Assembly: GCA_002319795.1 (NCBI GenBank) | Contig: DCFU01000030.1 | Location: 1-64,000, forward strand | Origin: Megamonas sp. UBA1796 | GTDB lineage: Bacteria; Bacillota; Negativicutes; Selenomonadales; Selenomonadaceae | Direction of reading: 5' to 3' | Length of the DNA: 64,000 nucleotides | Shown here: positions 17,006 to 25,598 of the stretch, piece after piece | Layout of the letters: each line of letters starts with the position of its first letter | How positions within the stretch are numbered: the stretch's first letter is position 1 | The notes under the pieces: model-generated | Told to the model about the DNA's origin: nothing | The model's input: the letters and a program-made list of their open reading frames with translations, nothing else | Databases searched by the model: none | Made by a program: the position numbers and the translations under genes

Positions 17006-17065
17006 AAAAGGTTTTACAGTCTGTGCTGCGAATCTGAAATTCCGGCAAAATGGAGGGAACGGGGC

Positions 17066-17758
17066 ATGCGTGATATTTGTATAGTTTTTTGGGATGTCGA
17101 TGCGACACTGCTCGATTTTGAAGCATCGGAAGTCATCAGCCTGCGGGAATGCCTGCAGGAATACCATGTAAAAATAACCGATGAGGAGCTTGCCGCTTAT
17201 CGAAAAATCAACCGTTCTTATTGGGAGCGGTTTGAACGTAAGGAAATCGTCAAGCAGCATGTATATATGGGACGGTTTGTTGATTTTTTTGCTTTGCTGG
17301 GTGTGAGCCATATTCCCATCATTGATTTCAATGCGGCTTATCAGCTTGCTATCGGGCGCAATTTTGTACCTGAGGATGGTGCATTTGAGGCCTGTGACGC
17401 ACTCAAAAAACAGGGCTGCCGGCAATATGTTGTCTCAAACGGCAGCGGTGTGGCTCAGCATGCTAAGCTTAGCGGTTCGGGACTTGATAAATATATGGAA
17501 GATATCTTTATTTCTGAAGAGATGGGCAGTGAAAAGCCGGATCCGCATTTTTTTGCGCTTTGTGCCCACAGGATAAAGGATTATGATAAAGAACATGCTG
17601 TTATTATAGGGGATTCGCTTACGAGCGACATGCAGGGCGGCAACAATGCGGGTATTCGCTGCTGCTGGTTCAATCCCCGGGGATTGCCGCTTCCTGCCCA
17701 GCTGCGGATTGATTACAATATTCGAAGCCTGCGGGAGATTCCGGCGGTTTTAAAGTAG
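17066..17758 (+). CDS. HAD-family hydrolase, YjjG-like (5'-nucleotidase type)
   Basis: A 230-residue haloacid-dehalogenase-superfamily phosphatase with motif I FWDVDATLLDF, motif II VVSNGSG, the lysine in SEKPDPHFF and motif III IGDSLTSDMQGG. It most resembles the YjjG group, which acts on non-canonical nucleotides. GGAGGGAACGGGGC precedes the ATG. It sits between the hydrogenase protease gene and hypC in the same direction, so it is probably cotranscribed, but no hydrogenase role is known for this family. A housekeeping or metabolite-repair function is possible. Confidence 0.82.
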   Translation: MRDICIVFWDVDATLLDFEASEVISLRECLQEYHVKITDEELAAYRKINRSYWERFERKEIVKQHVYMGRFVDFFALLGVSHIPIIDFNAAYQLAIGRNFVPEDGAFEACDALKKQGCRQYVVSNGSGVAQHAKLSGSGLDKYMEDIFISEEMGSEKPDPHFFALCAHRIKDYDKEHAVIIGDSLTSDMQGGNNAGIRCCWFNPRGLPLPAQLRIDYNIRSLREIPAVLK

Positions 17759-17776
17759 TTTACAGAGGTGATAAAA

Positions 17777-18007
17777 ATGTGTCTGGCTGTACCGGCAAAG
17801 GTCATTGCCATTCGGGATAATTTGGGTACTGTAGAGCTTAGCGGCGTGCATCGTGAGGTGAGTCTCATGTTGCTGCCTGAGACTGTGGTAGGAGACTATG
17901 TACTCGTGCATGCAGGTTTTGCGATGCAGATTGTTGATGAAAAGGAAGCAGAGGAAACCAATGCGCTGCTGCGGGAGATGAACGGTGAGGGGCGGACGGT
18001 CCTGTAG
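17777..18007 (+). CDS. hypC: Hydrogenase assembly chaperone HypC
   Basis: A 76-residue HypC/HybG-family chaperone that carries the Fe(CN)2CO unit with HypD to the large-subunit precursor. It begins MCLAVPAKV; Cys2 is essential in the family, which fixes the start at ATG 17777 (after GAGGTG) rather than the codon nine bases upstream. A C-terminal helix is rich in Glu. Confidence 0.95.
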   Translation: MCLAVPAKVIAIRDNLGTVELSGVHREVSLMLLPETVVGDYVLVHAGFAMQIVDEKEAEETNALLREMNGEGRTVL

Positions 18008-18059
18008 GAAGAGCAGGCTGCAAGACTGATGATTACAGATTAAAGAGGGGCTGGAGTCT

Positions 18060-19163
18060 TTGGATAAAAAGGAAGAGCGTGCGCTGGCGCAGAGAATCGT
18101 GGCAGAGATTGTACGGCTCATGGCAGACCGTGCGCAGCCTGTACGCTTCATGGAGGTTTGCGGCACGCATACGGTGTCGATTTTTCGCGCGGGGCTGCGG
18201 CAGATACTGCCTGAAAGCGTGGAGCTCGTCTCCGGGCCGGGATGCCCGGTATGCGTGACGCCGGATGATTATATGGACAAGGCTATTGCTTATGCCAAGC
18301 GGGAGGACTGCATCATTGCGACCTTTGGCGATATGCTGAAAGTGCCGGGTACGTCATCGAGCCTTGGCGAGGCGCAGGCAGAAGGGGCAGATATACGTAT
18401 TGTGTATTCGCCGCTCGACAGCCTGAAAATTGCCGTGGAAAATCCGGATAAAAAGGTTGTTTTTTTGGCGGTGGGTTTCGAGACAACGGCACCAACCGCG
18501 GCGGCGGCGGTGCTTGCTGCCCAGGCGCAGGGACTGGAGAATTTCTATGTATTGTCCGCGCATAAGCTGGTGTCGCCGGCACTTCGCATGCTGTTGGCAG
18601 ACCCACAGGTGCGTGTGGATGGCTTTATTTTGCCAGGGCATGTGTCTGTTGTGACCGGTACGGACGTGTTTGCGTTTTTGCCGCGCGAGTTTCATATGCC
18701 GGGCGTAGTTACGGGCTTTGAACCCTTGCAGATACTTCGCTCAATCTATAGGCTGGCCAGGCAGGTGGCAGAGGACAAGCCAAGAATCGAGAATGAATAT
18801 GGCAGTGTGGTGCGCCGCGAGGGCAATCCGGCCGCAAGGTCCGTTCTTGACAGGGTCTATGAAACCGTGGACGCATGTTGGCGCGGCATTGGCAGGATTC
18901 CGGCATCGGGGCTTCAGGTGAAGCAAGCATATCGGCGTTTCGATATTGAAGCTGTTCTGCCGCTGGAGCTTCCGGCGCAGGAGAAGAAGACGGCCTGCCG
19001 TTGCGGCGAGGTGCTGCGCGGTATCATAAATCCGCGTGAATGTCCGCTTTTCGGGAAGGCATGCGTGCCGACACATGCGGTGGGGCCCTGCATGGTATCG
19101 GTTGAGGGTGTCTGCGCGGCGTGGTACAAATATGGCGGTGGGAGGTTTATCTATGGAAAATGA
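18060..19163 (+). CDS. hypD: Hydrogenase maturation protein HypD
   Basis: A 367-residue iron-sulfur protein that assembles the Fe(CN)2CO ligand set with HypC and HypE. It shows MEVCGTHT (Cys34) and SGPGCPVC (Cys62 and Cys65) in the N-terminal part and a C-terminal cysteine cluster with CRCGEVLRG and ECPLFGKAC that is typical of its 4Fe-4S site. The start is TTG 18060 after AGAGGGGCTGGAG. Its end overlaps hypE by 11 nt. Confidence 0.95.
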   Translation: MDKKEERALAQRIVAEIVRLMADRAQPVRFMEVCGTHTVSIFRAGLRQILPESVELVSGPGCPVCVTPDDYMDKAIAYAKREDCIIATFGDMLKVPGTSSSLGEAQAEGADIRIVYSPLDSLKIAVENPDKKVVFLAVGFETTAPTAAAAVLAAQAQGLENFYVLSAHKLVSPALRMLLADPQVRVDGFILPGHVSVVTGTDVFAFLPREFHMPGVVTGFEPLQILRSIYRLARQVAEDKPRIENEYGSVVRREGNPAARSVLDRVYETVDACWRGIGRIPASGLQVKQAYRRFDIEAVLPLELPAQEKKTACRCGEVLRGIINPRECPLFGKACVPTHAVGPCMVSVEGVCAAWYKYGGGRFIYGK

Positions 19164-20160
19164 ACGGATTACTCTGGCACATGGTGCGGGCGGCAAGCTC
19201 AGCCAGGAGCTTATTGAGCAGGTTATATTACCTGCATTTGGCAACCCGCTTTTAAATGAGCTGCATGATGGCGCCACGGTCAACATGGGGGGGCGTGTGG
19301 CGTTTACAACGGATTCCTATGTGGTAAAACCGCTTTTTTTTGCGGGCGGCAATATCGGCAAGCTGGCGGTCTGCGGCACGGTCAATGATCTGGCGATGAC
19401 AGGCGCTGTTCCGCGGTATCTTTCGATGGGACTTATCCTTGAGGAGGGGTTCCCTTTTGCAGAGCTCAGGCAGATCGTACATACGATGAAGCTTGCGGCG
19501 GATGAGGCCGGCGTATATATCGTTACCGGAGATACAAAGGTTGTCGGCAAAGGTGCCGCAGATGGCATATTTATCAACACAGCGGGCATAGGGGATGTGA
19601 TTCCCGGCACGCATATTTCGCCGAAGCGTGTGGAAGCGGGGATGGATGTTATTCTTTCCGGCTATATCGGGGATCATGCTGCGACTATTATGGCCGGGCG
19701 GCACGGGCTTGAACTGCCGGCGAGCATCCAGAGTGACTGCGCGCCGCTTGCGGGGCTTACGCAGGCCATGCTTCGGGCGGCGCCGGGAATAGCGGTGCTG
19801 CGCGATCCTACACGCGGCGGCATTGCGGCAACGCTCAATGAGATTGCGGAGCAGTCGCATACGGGCATTCTGCTCGACGAGGAATCAATTCCTGTACATC
19901 CGGAGGTCCGGGGTGTCTGTGATATCCTGGGATTCGATCCCCTTTATCTGGCGAATGAAGGCAAGCTGCTGGCCTTCACGGCGCCGCAGGATACTGCAGC
20001 GGTGCTTGCGGCTATGCATGCACATCGCTATGGACAAGATGCCTGCGTCATTGGCCGGGTTACAGCGGAAGCCAGAGGGCAGGTGGGCCTGCAGACTTCT
20101 ATCGGCGGCATCCGTGTGGTGGATATGCCGCTCGGAAATCTTGTACCGCGTATTTGTTGA
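19153..20160 (+). CDS. hypE: Hydrogenase maturation protein HypE
   Basis: A 335-residue PurM-fold protein that dehydrates the thiocarbamoyl on its own C-terminal cysteine to cyanide for the iron site. It starts MENERITLAHGAGGK and ends in PRIC, the conserved tail with the acceptor cysteine. ATG 19153 follows GGAGG at 19141-19145 and lies inside the end of hypD. The partner HypF, which supplies the carbamoyl group, is not in this window and must lie elsewhere if the system works. Confidence 0.95.
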   Translation: MENERITLAHGAGGKLSQELIEQVILPAFGNPLLNELHDGATVNMGGRVAFTTDSYVVKPLFFAGGNIGKLAVCGTVNDLAMTGAVPRYLSMGLILEEGFPFAELRQIVHTMKLAADEAGVYIVTGDTKVVGKGAADGIFINTAGIGDVIPGTHISPKRVEAGMDVILSGYIGDHAATIMAGRHGLELPASIQSDCAPLAGLTQAMLRAAPGIAVLRDPTRGGIAATLNEIAEQSHTGILLDEESIPVHPEVRGVCDILGFDPLYLANEGKLLAFTAPQDTAAVLAAMHAHRYGQDACVIGRVTAEARGQVGLQTSIGGIRVVDMPLGNLVPRIC

Positions 20161-20218
20161 CACCGCTGGCAGTCTTTTTGCCAGAGTGCTTTATATAAAA
20201 ACAGGAGCGTGATGTATT

Positions 20219-21172
20219 ATGAAGGTTATCGTTGGTATTCCGGCCAATGCAACACATAGGAAATGGCTGGGTGAAAAGGCTCCGGGCGCAGAGCTCGTCT
20301 ATATTCCTGCCAGCCGGGTAACGGCTGCCGACCTGGCGGATGCGGATGCGGTCATTGGCAATGTGCCGGCGGCGCTTTTGCAGGAGGCACCGCGTTTGCG
20401 CTGGCTGCAGCTGAACAGTGCAGGTGCAGATGCTTATTGCAAACCGGGAGTTTTGCCGGAGGGAACGCTGCTCACAAACGCCACAGGAGCATACGGGCTC
20501 GCACTTTCCGAGCATATGCTGGCAATGCTTCTGGCTATGATGAAAAAACTTTATCCTTATTACGACAATCAGAAAAAAGGCTTGTGGCAGGATGAAGGCC
20601 CGGTGACTTCCATTTATGGGGCGGTGGTGCTCGTGATTGGTATGGGAGATATTGGCGGACAGTTTGCGCGCCGTGCCAAGGCACTCGGTGCCTATGTCAT
20701 CGGTATGCGGCGCCGCAGTGCATCTGTACCGGAGTATGCTGATGAAATGGGCACGATGGATGAGTTAGATTCTTATCTCGCCAGAGCGGATGTTGTGGCA
20801 ACAAGTCTGCCGGGCACGAAGGAAACCTATAAGCTTTTCGATAAGGAACGCTTCGCTGCGATGAAGCAGGGCGTCTATTTCGTAAACATCGGACGTGGTA
20901 CGGCAGTAGACAGCGAGGCACTTTGTGAAGCGGCTGCGAGCGGACACATTGCCGGGGCGGCACTTGACGTGACAGATCCGGAACCTTTGCCGGCGGAGCA
21001 TCCCATCTGGCGGGTACCGGGCATCTACATCACACCGCATATTTCGGGGCAGTATCATCTGGCAGCTACGCTTGATAACATTGTGCGGATTGCGGCGGAT
21101 AACCTGGCGGCTTTTATAACAGGAGCTGCGCTGCGCAATGAAGTGGATCTTTCCACAGGCTATAAAAAATAA
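20219..21172 (+). CDS. D-2-hydroxyacid dehydrogenase (second copy in the window)
   Basis: A 317-residue NAD(P)-dependent dehydrogenase with VIGMGDIGGQFARR in the Rossmann domain, VNIGRGTAVDSEAL near the catalytic arginine and TPHISGQYH near the expected histidine. It is the last gene of the hydrogenase run, 58 nt after hypE, and precedes a hairpin terminator. It differs clearly from the copy at 4043-5026 and resembles the group annotated as phosphoglycerate- or glyoxylate-reductase-like. Its link to hydrogen metabolism, for example using the reductant, is only positional. Confidence 0.82.
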   Translation: MKVIVGIPANATHRKWLGEKAPGAELVYIPASRVTAADLADADAVIGNVPAALLQEAPRLRWLQLNSAGADAYCKPGVLPEGTLLTNATGAYGLALSEHMLAMLLAMMKKLYPYYDNQKKGLWQDEGPVTSIYGAVVLVIGMGDIGGQFARRAKALGAYVIGMRRRSASVPEYADEMGTMDELDSYLARADVVATSLPGTKETYKLFDKERFAAMKQGVYFVNIGRGTAVDSEALCEAAASGHIAGAALDVTDPEPLPAEHPIWRVPGIYITPHISGQYHLAATLDNIVRIAADNLAAFITGAALRNEVDLSTGYKK

Positions 21173-21219
21173 GCCGAAAGACATGGATTTTGGCGTAAGC
21201 CGGGTAAAATGATAACGCA

Positions 21220-21248
21220 TTGACGAAAATCCAAAATTTATTTATAAT
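21220..21248 (+). promoter_or_regulatory. Sigma-70-type promoter upstream of the adhesin-E-like gene
   Basis: TTGACG (21220-21225), 17 nt, then TATAAT (21243-21248). This is one of the best sigma-70-type promoters in the window. The predicted transcription start near 21255 falls at the left edge of a strong hairpin that precedes the next gene. Confidence 0.75.
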
Positions 21249-21250
21249 AA

Positions 21251-21291
21251 TACAGGGATGAAATTCATCATATTTTCATCCCTGTATTTTT
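21251..21291 (+). terminator. Hairpin with T run between promoter and gene
   Basis: ACAGGGATGAAA (21252-21263) pairs with TTTCATCCCTGT (21274-21285), followed by ATTTTTG. It probably terminates the hydrogenase operon. Because it lies downstream of the promoter at 21220-21248 and before the start at 21316, it would also form at the 5' end of that gene's transcript. Confidence 0.75.
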
Positions 21292-21315
21292 GTAAGTAGA
21301 AAAGAGACGAAAATA

Positions 21316-21723
21316 ATGTGGCAAAAAATGCGGAAAGTCTTTTTAATGGTGGGATTGGTAATGCTTTTTGGGAGCTCTGTATGCCTTGCAGTGGACTTGG
21401 GCGATGCAGATCTTCAATTTGTCGATATGCGTGATGATACAGGATATTATGTGGATGTGAATTCCATTGTCTATACGAATGATCATGAGCTTACAGCCGA
21501 TGTTGCTATGATAAAGCCTCTTACCAATCGTATGTTCCTGTATGGCATTCATTTTGACAGTACGGCAGCTACCTATCAGATACTCAACAGCAAAGTTATG
21601 CGTTATGATACGAAAGAGCAGATCAGCGGCTCCAACCAGGCGCTGCCACCATCTGCCTATGGCGATAATTCTCCAATGAAGAATATTGTGGATTATATCT
21701 ATAGTCTGCGGAAATCATCCTGA
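21316..21723 (+). CDS. Secreted protein, surface-adhesin E-like
   Basis: A 135-residue protein with a clear signal peptide (MRKVFLMVGLVMLFGSSVCLA) and a mature part of about 110 residues. The mature part resembles the adhesin-E-like family of small exported beta-rich proteins, with YYVDVNSIVYTND early on and RMFLYGIHFD followed by MRYDTKEQ. The role is unknown. Ribosome-site quality is poor before ATG 21316; ATG 21328 would also leave a good signal peptide. It stands alone between two terminators. Confidence 0.65.
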   Translation: MWQKMRKVFLMVGLVMLFGSSVCLAVDLGDADLQFVDMRDDTGYYVDVNSIVYTNDHELTADVAMIKPLTNRMFLYGIHFDSTAATYQILNSKVMRYDTKEQISGSNQALPPSAYGDNSPMKNIVDYIYSLRKSS

Positions 21724-21728
21724 GGGAT

Positions 21729-21762
21729 GCGGCTGTGCTGACGATAGCACAGCCTTGATTTT
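21729..21762 (+). terminator. Terminator after the adhesin-E-like gene
   Basis: GGCTGTGCT (21731-21739) and AGCACAGCC (21746-21754) form a 9-bp stem followed by TTGATTTTT. Confidence 0.75.
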
Positions 21763-21768
21763 TGCACA

Positions 21769-21799
21769 AAAAAATGCCGGGCAAATGCTTGCCCGGCCA
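21769..21799 (-). terminator. Second hairpin, terminator-like on the minus strand
   Basis: GCCGGGCAA (21776-21784) and TTGCCCGGC (21789-21797) form a perfect 9-bp stem with a 4-nt loop. On the minus strand it is followed by ATTTTTTTG. No minus-strand gene lies to its right, so it may block antisense transcription. Confidence 0.5.
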
Positions 21800-21983
21800 C
21801 CACAAAATAATAAATAAGTGCTTTTGAGTAGGTTGAATTCGTCAACCAAATGTATTATATATGAAAAAAAGCTGAAAGTCCAGCAAAAATTTTTATAGAT
21901 GAGGGTAAACTCTATCACGTTTTTCAACTTTACATGCATTCCTCTGCGTGATAAGATGAAAGCAATTCTTAGGAGGACTTGTT

Positions 21984-22904
21984 ATGCAAAATTTAGATGT
22001 ACTTAAAAAGAGGACAGCATGGCTGTCCGTTTGTTCTAATACAACGCTGGTATTGTTGAAGCTTATAACGGGCATGTATGTGGGAGCCGTCAGTCTGGTG
22101 TCAGAGGCTATGCATTCCGGGGTGGATCTTATCGCGTCTCTCATTGCGTTTTGGGCGGTGCAGAAATCTGTTGTTCCGCCGGATGTGGAGCATGATTATG
22201 GACATGGAAAATATGAGAATATCTCATCGGGACTGGAAGCGTTGCTTATTGTCGGGGCAGCTGTGGCAATCATATGGGAAGCCATAGCGCGTTTCAATGC
22301 CGCACATACACCGGAATTTTTGGAGTATGGCATCGGCGTCATGGCGATTTCCATACTCGTCAACTATATTATTTCAAAGCAGCTTATGAAGGTAGCGCGG
22401 GAAACCGGTTCGCAGGCCCTGGAAGCGGATGGGCTGCATCTGCGTGCGGATATTTGGACCTCAGTGGGCGTGCTTATAGGCCTGGTAGCTATCAAGCTTA
22501 CGGGCTGGCCCTGGCTGGACCCGGCCATTGCTGTTTTTGTAGCCTGCATTATCCTGCGTGCGGGATGGAGGATGGTCGTGGAGTCCGCCAGAGAGCTTAC
22601 GGATACGAGCCTGCCGCCGGAGGATGAAGCCCGCATCGGAGCAATTTTCTCGCGTCATGAGGAGGTATTAGGCTATCACTGCCTGCGTACACGCAAATCA
22701 GGCTCCTACAAGCTGCTCGATGTGCATCTTTTGTTCAGCCCGGACATGCCGCTTTTCCGGGTGCATGCTATATGCGATGATTTGGAGCACCAGATACGCG
22801 GCGTTTTTGGTACCTTCGATGTACTGATCCATGCTGAGCCGGCAGATGGGCATCCACCGGAAACAAAAAAAGGCCAGTATGAAAAATCGCATCAGACAGA
22901 GTAG
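21984..22904 (+). CDS. Cation diffusion facilitator family metal transporter
   Basis: A 306-residue CDF-type exporter. About six N-terminal hydrophobic segments carry HSGVDLIAS and DYGHGKYE, the family's metal-site and signature region, and ADGLHLRADIWTS, giving the second histidine/aspartate pair. The C-terminal cytoplasmic domain contains VLGYHCLRTRKSG and VHLLFSPDMP, as in FieF-like proteins. Substrates in the family are zinc, iron(II), manganese, cadmium or nickel; the sequence alone does not settle which. AGGAGGACTTGTT precedes the ATG. Proximity to nickel genes is not evidence of nickel export. Confidence 0.88.
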   Translation: MQNLDVLKKRTAWLSVCSNTTLVLLKLITGMYVGAVSLVSEAMHSGVDLIASLIAFWAVQKSVVPPDVEHDYGHGKYENISSGLEALLIVGAAVAIIWEAIARFNAAHTPEFLEYGIGVMAISILVNYIISKQLMKVARETGSQALEADGLHLRADIWTSVGVLIGLVAIKLTGWPWLDPAIAVFVACIILRAGWRMVVESARELTDTSLPPEDEARIGAIFSRHEEVLGYHCLRTRKSGSYKLLDVHLLFSPDMPLFRVHAICDDLEHQIRGVFGTFDVLIHAEPADGHPPETKKGQYEKSHQTE

Positions 22905-22975
22905 CAGGAGTTTGTGCTTTCATGCCGAATATCAATGACAGAGATAGAAGTGAGAACGATTAGGGAGGGTATCAA

Positions 22976-23902
22976 ATGTACATAAGAAAACTTTGGTGTA
23001 TACTCATGTGTGCGGTATTCCTTGTATCCACCATAGGTGGAACGGCTGCCGCGGCTGTTCCGGATACGATACAGGGCAAGCTCGCGATTGTGGAGCAGAC
23101 GGCCTATGGTACGGAGCAGACAGGCGCGCTGCTTGACCGCATCAACAAGCTCGAACGCGATTTTACCGGCACGCATGCACAGGGAAGCATAGCCGACCGT
23201 GTGGGTTTGCTTTACAACTATATGTTCGATAACAGTACGTCACCGTCACTGGTAACGCAAATGAACGCTATTGAATGGGGCATTACGCATCAGGTCAGTA
23301 TGAAATCCATTCAGGAGCGTGTCACTAATATGGAAACAACCGTGCAGGGCAAGCCCTCAGAGGGAACCTATAAGGCACGGATCAACAAGCTTTCATCCTA
23401 TGCTTTTGGCGGTAAGGCGGTTCCACTGGTGCAGACAACCGTGCCGGAAAATACACTTGTGAAGATCAGCCTGGTAACACCCATTAATGCGAAGGACCTA
23501 AAAGCTGGAGATAAAATCGAGTATCAGGTCGCCGAAGATGTGATAGAGAATGGCATGCTGGTCTTCGCCAAGGGTGCGTTAGGTGAGGGTAACGTAAACA
23601 AGGTGGTACAGGCCAGAAACTTTGGACGCGATGCCGAAGTTGCTATAGATTTTAAGACGGCCAGGGCAATCGATGGAACGACGGTGGATATGTTCCTGGG
23701 CGAAGAGGCCAAGAAACAGATGAAGAGCATGGCTATGGCGGCAGGCGCAAGTCTCGCGGGCATTGTATTGCTCGGTCCTGTCGGCATAGTCGCCGGGGTT
23801 TTCGTCAATGGCAAGAATGTTAACCTTCCGGCCGGGACGGAGATGTATATCCAGACCAAAGCGGCCAATACACTTTACGGTATCCAGACGACAGCGGAAT
23901 GA
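22976..23902 (+). CDS. Secreted protein of unknown function
   Basis: A 308-residue protein with a signal peptide (LWCILMCAVFLVSTIGG then TAAAAV). The N-terminal third is helical and charged with repeated leucine-containing heptads (GALLDRINKLERDF, SIQERVTNMETTV, TYKARINKLSSY), suggesting coiled-coil segments. The C-terminal half has beta-like segments and a glycine-rich hydrophobic stretch near residues 255-275 (ASLAGIVLLGPVGIVAGVF). I do not recognise the family. Its place directly upstream of LptD suggests an envelope role, without proof. GGGAGGGTATCAA precedes the start. Confidence 0.6.
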   Translation: MYIRKLWCILMCAVFLVSTIGGTAAAAVPDTIQGKLAIVEQTAYGTEQTGALLDRINKLERDFTGTHAQGSIADRVGLLYNYMFDNSTSPSLVTQMNAIEWGITHQVSMKSIQERVTNMETTVQGKPSEGTYKARINKLSSYAFGGKAVPLVQTTVPENTLVKISLVTPINAKDLKAGDKIEYQVAEDVIENGMLVFAKGALGEGNVNKVVQARNFGRDAEVAIDFKTARAIDGTTVDMFLGEEAKKQMKSMAMAAGASLAGIVLLGPVGIVAGVFVNGKNVNLPAGTEMYIQTKAANTLYGIQTTAE

Positions 23903-23907
23903 ACGCA

Positions 23908-23936
23908 AAAGAGAGGCGCAATGCCTCTCTTTTTAT
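23908..23936 (+). terminator. Intrinsic terminator before lptD
   Basis: AGAGAGGC and GCCTCTCT (about 23910-23930) form a stem followed directly by TTTTTA, ending the upstream transcript. Confidence 0.85.
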
Positions 23937-24022
23937 TTGCGCTCCGGCCTTTGATGTTGTACTATTAGATGAGCAAGAATTTTTAGCAGAATAAGTATGA
24001 AATGATAGGAGTAATCTTACAT

Positions 24023-25558
24023 ATGCAGACAAAGACAAAAATAACAGTTTGTTCAGGAGTAATAGCAGCTTCACTGCTCCTGCCGGGCTATGCTATGGCA
24101 GCACCGTATCGCTCGGATTCCGAAACGGGTGTTGATGCGCTTGATTATATTGAGAACCAGCACCGGGCGGCACGTGAGAATGCCTTGGATGCAGAGCAGC
24201 AAAAACTCCTGCAGGATACACAGAATATGAAAGCACATCTGCGTCAGCCGCTGGATGTGAAGAAATCGGTGCCGCTAACCATGGAGGGCGATGACCTGTC
24301 CTATGATGAGCGTACGGGAGCCGTCTATGCCAAGGGAAATGTACGCATCACGGAGCTTGATGCAAAAAGCTTTACTACGGATGAAGCCGATGGAAACCTA
24401 AAGACACAGGATGTCGATATTGAGGGCAAGGCGCACATGCTGCAGATTACGCCCCAGGCGCCGCGGGTGAAGCTCGATGGCTATAAGACACAGTATAACT
24501 ATGGGAACAAGACCGGAAAAATGGAAAATGTCGTGGGTAAGGTGGATCATCAGTATGTGACGGGTGAACGTGTAGAATTCTATCCGAAAGAGGTCATTAT
24601 CTATAATGGCACAGCTACAAAATGTGCGGCCAAAAAGCCGGATTACCATACACAGGCAAAAAAGATAGAAATCTGGCCAAACCAGAAAATCATCATGCAT
24701 GATGTGGACTTCTATATCGGCAGTGTACGACTCTACCATAAGGATAGGACAGAGACCAATATAGGCCCGGATGCGAAGAATCCCGTTTATCCACGGGTTG
24801 GTTATGATAACGACGACGGTCTTTGGATTGAGCAGGATTTTACGCAGACGGTGGCCCCTAAGGTGACGGCCTATGCGGATTTGCGGCATACAGGTAAATT
24901 TGGCTTTCGCAATGTGCTGGGCACGCGATGGGATAATGGCGGAAACAGCAGCCGCGTAGAATATGGTTATTTTGAGGATGGAAATAACCATTGGATAAAA
25001 AAACAGCCGACTTTTGTCTATAACTACGGGCACCGTATCGGGAGCTGGCCAATTTCTTACGGACTGAACTATGAGCTGGGAAACTGGTATAATAATGGTA
25101 TCCATAGCACGCATACCTACTATGGACTTAGTCTGTCACGGGATCCTATCAGCCTATATAAGAATATGACATTGTATCTGAGTACAGGGTACTCTGTCAC
25201 AAAGGAAAGCTACAACGAATCCAGGGTCCAGGGCTTCACGTATGACGCGACGCTGGTAAAGGATTTCAATGACCGCTGGTCTGCTTTTACCGGCTATCAT
25301 TATTCAAAAAATAATTCGCAGAATTCCCTGTTCAATTTTAATGTAGATGACTATTCCCGCAAATTTGAGGCGGGCTTCAGTTATCGCTTCAGTGATAAAG
25401 ACCGTTTTGTCATAGGGCAGAACTACGATGTGGAAAGTAAGCGGCTTAAGGATGTAGACTATTACTGGTATCACGATGTCCACTGCGCGGAGCTGATTGT
25501 GCGTTATCGGGCCAAACGCAGTACCTGGCATATAGGCTTTCAGTTTACCCCATGGTGA
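24023..25558 (+). CDS. lptD: LPS-assembly outer-membrane protein, LptD/OstA-like
   Basis: A 511-residue protein with a signal peptide (ITVCSGVIAASLLLPGYAMA). A periplasmic OstA/LptA-like beta-jellyroll follows (MEGDDLSYDERTGAVYAKG, then QYVTGERVEFYPKEV), and then a C-terminal beta-barrel rich in alternating aromatic residues that ends in FQFTPW with the terminal aromatic expected of outer-membrane barrels. It is much shorter than E. coli LptD (784 residues). It should insert LPS into the outer leaflet. ATG 24023 is preferred because AGGAG at 24007-24011 precedes it. It heads the LPS gene block, 40 nt before the first heptose kinase. Confidence 0.85.
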   Translation: MQTKTKITVCSGVIAASLLLPGYAMAAPYRSDSETGVDALDYIENQHRAARENALDAEQQKLLQDTQNMKAHLRQPLDVKKSVPLTMEGDDLSYDERTGAVYAKGNVRITELDAKSFTTDEADGNLKTQDVDIEGKAHMLQITPQAPRVKLDGYKTQYNYGNKTGKMENVVGKVDHQYVTGERVEFYPKEVIIYNGTATKCAAKKPDYHTQAKKIEIWPNQKIIMHDVDFYIGSVRLYHKDRTETNIGPDAKNPVYPRVGYDNDDGLWIEQDFTQTVAPKVTAYADLRHTGKFGFRNVLGTRWDNGGNSSRVEYGYFEDGNNHWIKKQPTFVYNYGHRIGSWPISYGLNYELGNWYNNGIHSTHTYYGLSLSRDPISLYKNMTLYLSTGYSVTKESYNESRVQGFTYDATLVKDFNDRWSAFTGYHYSKNNSQNSLFNFNVDDYSRKFEAGFSYRFSDKDRFVIGQNYDVESKRLKDVDYYWYHDVHCAELIVRYRAKRSTWHIGFQFTPW

Positions 25559-25598
25559 TGAAAAATAAAATCTATTTTGCTAAGGGAGATTGTAACAG

